From Deinococcus malanensis (GTDB lineage: Bacteria; Deinococcota; Deinococci; Deinococcales; Deinococcaceae), in the NCBI RefSeq assembly GCF_014647655.1, contig NZ_BMPP01000020.1, positions 1-63,336 on the forward strand: a stretch of DNA of 63,336 nucleotides. Reading direction: 5' to 3'. Within the stretch, counting starts at the first letter, position 1. Every line of letters begins with the position of its first letter. The notes beneath the pieces were generated by a model. That model was given only the letters and a program-made list of their open reading frames with translations. It was not told the origin of the DNA and did no database searches. The translations under genes and the position numbers were made by a program. Below are positions 61,101-63,336 of this stretch, one piece after another.

Positions 61101-61624
61101 TTGCAGCGTATGGGGGCCAGTGGACGGCGGCGGCGCGGGCGGCTGGTGATGCTGTGGAAGCGCGTCGGGAGTTGGGGTGGGAGCGGTTCGAGTGGTCTGT
61201 GCTGCTGCCACGCTGGCTGGAGACGGAGGCCTTGTTGCGGTCCGGAAATGAAGCCCTCGCCTTTGAGGACCTGGAGCGCCTGCGTCAGGCTGCTGCCGGG
61301 TACCCGCGGCTGCACCTGGTGTACCTGCAATGCCTCGCGGTGACCACAGCGTGGGAAGGTCGAACTTCGGACGCTGTACTCGCGCTGGCGGAAGCGCAGG
61401 AGTTGAGCGAGGCTCTGGCTTTACCTGGGACCCTCTGGCGAGTCCGGCTGGCCGGGTCACATTCACTTCAGAATAAAGTGAGTGCAGGTGAGACCCGCGG
61501 GCGGGCGTATGAAGTGGCAGCGCGCGTAGGGCCGTCGCCCTCGGAACGAGCTCAACGTGCTGCATGGTTGAGACATGTCAAGCACGTGGATCAGATGGTT
61601 GCTCAAATGTTTGGACTCCGCTAG
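58109..61624 (+). CDS. BTAD/SARP-type transcriptional regulator with ATPase and TPR domains
   Basis: 1171 residues. The N-terminus is an OmpR-like DNA-binding domain (LGSPEVRSAGQSWHPRTRKT, then RDRLAAMLWPDAERQQGRAS). The BTAD helical domain follows, with LYRGDLLNGLDFPDLPEYTE and AAHARLIELHVQSDQPTAAL ending ERELGISPS. An AAA/STAND ATPase has its P-loop at about residues 293-300 (VPGVGKTRL) and Walker B around VVIDDLHSFDP. The remaining 600 residues are TPR-like. These regulators switch secondary-metabolism or stress genes on ligand binding. Two GTG starts exist; AGGA spacing favours 58109 over 58103. Confidence 0.9.
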   Translation: MTRPQQASDSPYPLEFLFLGSPEVRSAGQSWHPRTRKTLALLAYLMLNPAPHARDRLAAMLWPDAERQQGRASVRTSLAQIAALLSRQSTLLITDRDHVALNSATLWVDVHRLTAHAAMTTQTSRELAETAALYRGDLLNGLDFPDLPEYTEWLETERETARLALDRLLSLQILRHQQAGELEAAVDAARQRLRHDPLNEAAHARLIELHVQSDQPTAALAAYRSCKQTLERELGISPSAATTALMATLPKDPPSGWTSPHPDPGSPHLVGRDDAWLRLSEAWARHQTVFVTGVPGVGKTRLVHDFVRSQPGTPLFRQARPGERHVPYASQVEVLRTLVNARGNLPSLLPPWVQHELARLLPEFGAASQEPIQNQTDWLRLHDALGVALQAGSTVLSAVVIDDLHSFDPTSLDVILYLLGKRQAERTCRHIYTYRQGELPPAFESSLQSFVERGQAVILEVEPLGQMHVAEMIDRFLPGKLLKRRTDELPAVAALLHRFTGGNPLFVLETLRALQEQGRLDTLTPERFENRRRALRFPRTASVTTVITSRLSNLSVEALTLARVAAVMDEHFTLHRGAAILGWALPALGTASEELERTHVWSGPKFSHDLLQETVLESIPESTGSLFHAAALEVLKDDAVPAAVLLRHAQRAGKKAETVRYGLRAGLDAYRLRALTLAAAYLEEVRSALKQSAEQGGTALLTDQDRFELYRALHRSYWESGLNLPAREGEVLQELFDWEDQVKDETVRREIQYERADRHVVMTGDGEPMRQLLTTWISDARAHGRARDELHAVRELALLEWSLGQFHAAQSASERALHVAQQVADGQLVGAVTGELAYHTSSSGDWKHAEDLFQVAARDTDQQHAFQHAEITWTRAVNQIHLGRAKEAAGDLRQAVAGWAALEEHVRGLHARVALGAALVEVGNYSEVSALAASCAEESQTTEWLGFATMSTAALLWWHLGRVREARRTLDAAGQCVVRPQGFGPLVRCRSASLRCALAAYGGQWTAAARAAGDAVEARRELGWERFEWSVLLPRWLETEALLRSGNEALAFEDLERLRQAAAGYPRLHLVYLQCLAVTTAWEGRTSDAVLALAEAQELSEALALPGTLWRVRLAGSHSLQNKVSAGETRGRAYEVAARVGPSPSERAQRAAWLRHVKHVDQMVAQMFGLR

Positions 61625-61989
61625 CACCATTCCGTGAGCTGGGGAGTGGCAAGAGGAGGGTGGGCCAGACTGAAGGTCCGTGACGCCGATGATTGTAAAG
61701 ATCCTTGGTCGCTCGATCATGGACCTTTACAAGGTGGTCAGGGCTCTCATCAGACCTCATGTACAACCAGAAGGCACCCTCGATCACAACGAACTGACTA
61801 CGATCAGCACCGTTGCTTAATTGGTGTTAAGCGACACCTCCTCATCAACAAGATGCTGAGTTGCTGACCCACATTCCACGCGGCGAACATCCTGCGGTTT
61901 CTTCGCGGCGATGGACCATCAGACCCCACCCGAATCTTAAAAAGATGATGATCTCATAGCTGACAGGCGTGAGAAAAACATGTGGTCCA
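61625..61989. other. Gap with a hairpin
   Basis: 365 bp after the large regulator. TTGTAAAGATCC (61693-61704) pairs with GGACCTTTACAA (61721-61732) in 11 of 12 positions, loop 16. It may be the regulator's terminator although no T run follows. No gene-like frame is seen. The AT-rich part near 61930-61980 probably contains the next promoter. Confidence 0.45.
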
Positions 61990-62205
61990 ATGACCGACAT
62001 GAGCAGAGCCGATGCCACTGAGCTGACAGCCGTACGGGCGGTGATCGAAGCCCAGATCGCTGTCACAACCGCCGGGCGCCACGATCTTCTTCCTGAAATC
62101 CGGACCCTCCGCAGGCTCTACAAGAACGCGCCCGTGCAGCCCGAGGCACTTCATCAGGTGCGGGATGCTGCCCTGGCAGTGATGGAGCGCCTGCGAGCCA
62201 GCTGA
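61990..62205 (+). CDS. Small hypothetical protein
   Basis: 71 residues: MTDMSRADATELTAVRAVIE, then RHDLLPEIRTLRRLYKNAPV and a helical end AALAVMERLRAS. It is entirely helical and charged, with no signal peptide. A second ATG at 61999 is possible. There is no clear ribosome binding site and no known family, but the amino-acid pattern looks genuinely coding. Confidence 0.5.
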   Translation: MTDMSRADATELTAVRAVIEAQIAVTTAGRHDLLPEIRTLRRLYKNAPVQPEALHQVRDAALAVMERLRAS

Positions 62206-62273
62206 GGACGGGGGGAGTGGTTCCAGGTCTCCCCGGCGTTCCTGTTCCCCAGGCGCGCCGCGCGGGAGAGGTG

Positions 62274-62679
62274 TCAATCCTGCGCTGGCTGCAAAATCTC
62301 ATACGTCGCTCGTGGTCCAGAAACGCCTGCACCTGCTCGTCGAACCACGCGGCCTCCGGGAGCACCTGAAAGGATTCCAGGCGGCACCGCACCCGGCGTA
62401 ACGCTCCGTTCGTCTGCTGATACATCCGGCGCAGCACAGTCCAGCTTCCGTGCTCGTACTGCACCCTTCGCACCTGCACTGACCAGGCACTGACACTCTC
62501 GAAGATAAACAGGAGTCGGTGTCACTCCCCGTTCCGAGCGCGGCCTTCAACTGCCAGGGGCGCACCGCCCGGCCTGGGCCCACGGCATGGCGCCGCCTGA
62601 TCTTCTTCGCGAACACCTGCTCCAGGAAACCGTGCACTTTGGTCAAAGGAACTTACGCACTCTCGTCGACCCGCAGCAT
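62274..62679 (-). pseudogene. Unrecognised gene with an in-frame TAA and frameshifts
   Basis: ATG 62679 behind GAGG opens MLRVDESA, meets TAA at 62653-62655, and continues in frame as VPLTKVHGFLEQVFAKKIRR. Near 62511-62520 the sensible sequence moves one frame: LFIFESVSAWSVQVRRVQYE, then SWTVLRRMYQQTNGALRRVR and LPEAAWFDEQVQAFLDHER. A further shift would end it as TYEILQPAQD at 62274. Replacing TAA by CAA gives Gln. The pieces join into a plausible protein of about 134 residues of unknown family. Confidence 0.5.
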
Positions 62680-62737
62680 ACGCCTCACGGTACAGTGGAC
62701 TCCGCAGTCCTCACAGCAACCCCAAGGAGCGCCCCGA

Positions 62738-63336
62738 ATGACCAAGCAGGACCCCAACCCGGCCCCGCCTGCTCACGCGCACAGCCATTCCCTGTTTCAC
62801 GACGCTCCCGTCGCCTCCGTGCTGCTGACCCCAGATGGGCGGATTCAGGACCTCAACACCCTGGCGTTCGGCCTGCTGGACCTGCCCCGGGAACCGCGGG
62901 GCGGCCGGCGCTTCGCCTCCCTGCTCTCCCCGGCGCTGCAATCTACCTTCAGTACCTTCCTCAGGCAGGTCGCGGCGGGTGGTGGCCCTCAGACCATCGA
63001 AACCCAGATCTCCAGGCGGGACAGTACGACCCTGGACCTGCGCCTGGACCTGGGCGCCTCCATGGCCGACGGCCAGCTCATTCACTACCATCTGGTGCTC
63101 ACCGACATCACGCCGTACAAGCAGGCCCATCAGACCCTGCTCAATGGTCACGCTGTACTGGACCATCAGATCGAGAGTGGCACCGCCCGCGTCCGGGCCC
63201 TGAACGATGAACTCGAACAGGTCGTCACGTCGGTGCTTCAGGAACTGTACCTGCCGGCCTCCCGCGTCATGAGTGCCCTGGGCCTGCTGCGTCAGGCTCT
63301 CGGCGACCGGATCGACGACGTGGAGAAGCCCGTGTT
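62738..63336 (+). CDS. PAS-domain protein, probably a sensor kinase, 5' part
   Basis: The frame is open from ATG 62738 (AAGGAG eight bases before it) to the window end, so the 3' part is missing. A PAS domain covers about residues 20-130: FHDAPVASVLLTPDGRIQDL, LNTLAFGLLDLPREPRGGRR and the PAC-like HYHLVLTDITPYKQAHQTL. A long helix follows (ALNDELEQVVTSVLQELYLP), placed where the dimerisation helix of a histidine kinase would start. In related Deinococcus kinases that helix carries the phospho-His, and here the visible part has none, so the output type is open. Confidence 0.8.
   Translation, partial: MTKQDPNPAPPAHAHSHSLFHDAPVASVLLTPDGRIQDLNTLAFGLLDLPREPRGGRRFASLLSPALQSTFSTFLRQVAAGGGPQTIETQISRRDSTTLDLRLDLGASMADGQLIHYHLVLTDITPYKQAHQTLLNGHAVLDHQIESGTARVRALNDELEQVVTSVLQELYLPASRVMSALGLLRQALGDRIDDVEKPV

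Overview
The window is GC-rich, densely coded DNA that looks like Deinococcus (Deinococcota). The pointers are the multi-GAF/PAS sensor kinases, the style of the secreted beta-propeller and lipoprotein genes, and strong AGGAG-type ribosome binding sites. This assignment is inference; no rRNA or tRNA gene was found to confirm it. The mix of regulators, one large catabolic operon, an integrase, a CRISPR remnant and many decayed genes suggests a flexible replicon such as a megaplasmid or an accessory chromosomal region.

Layout. 1-5500: tail of an EAL phosphodiesterase, a MarR-DoxX pair, a tatA embedded beside a PepSY remnant, a C39-like peptidase, and an HD hydrolase next to a duplicated gene tail. 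6000-12200: a beta-propeller lipoprotein, an HtrA-like protease, an acetyl-CoA synthetase remnant, an OmpR-type two-component system and two small exported proteins. 12300-15400: an unrecognised wreck, an ion-channel gene with two in-frame TGA codons plus a frameshift, a multi-pass membrane protein and a lipoprotein. 15700-21840: two large sensor kinases and a MarR regulator overlapping one of them. 22000-27650: an MFS remnant, a GNAT acetyltransferase, an interrupted TPR-like gene, three uncharacterised genes and a flavin-dependent oxidoreductase.

28204-40246 (or 40279) is the most coherent unit: twelve minus-strand genes with mostly 4-nt overlaps. In order of transcription they are MmgE/PrpD, a two-subunit ThDP decarboxylase, PxpA, acyl-CoA dehydrogenase, CaiB/BaiF CoA-transferase, HpcH/CitE lyase, MaoC hydratase, aldehyde dehydrogenase, fused PxpB-PxpC, SDR and an FAD-dependent oxidoreductase. 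Read as chemistry, this could turn a 2-oxo acid into an aldehyde and then an acid, activate it to a CoA ester, desaturate and hydrate it, and cleave it by a retro-Claisen step. 5-Oxoproline handling and amine or hydroxy-acid oxidation are attached. The substrate is unknown.

40700-49000: an NAD(P)H oxidoreductase, a tautomerase gene with two in-frame stops, a PAS-AraC regulator, truncated beta-propeller genes that share an upstream element, a frameshifted SMI1/KNR4 gene, an acyltransferase and several small exported proteins. 49000-63336: a LuxR-type ATPase regulator, a two-to-three-repeat CRISPR remnant without cas genes, a tyrosine recombinase, a DUF433-like gene, an exported GH3 glycosidase that may be foreign, a very large BTAD/SARP-type regulator, one more interrupted gene and the start of a PAS protein.

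A recurring theme is decay. At least five genes are interrupted by in-frame stops, many explicable as single C-to-T changes, and others survive only as ends. This could be real degeneration or base-calling error, and read-level checking would tell.
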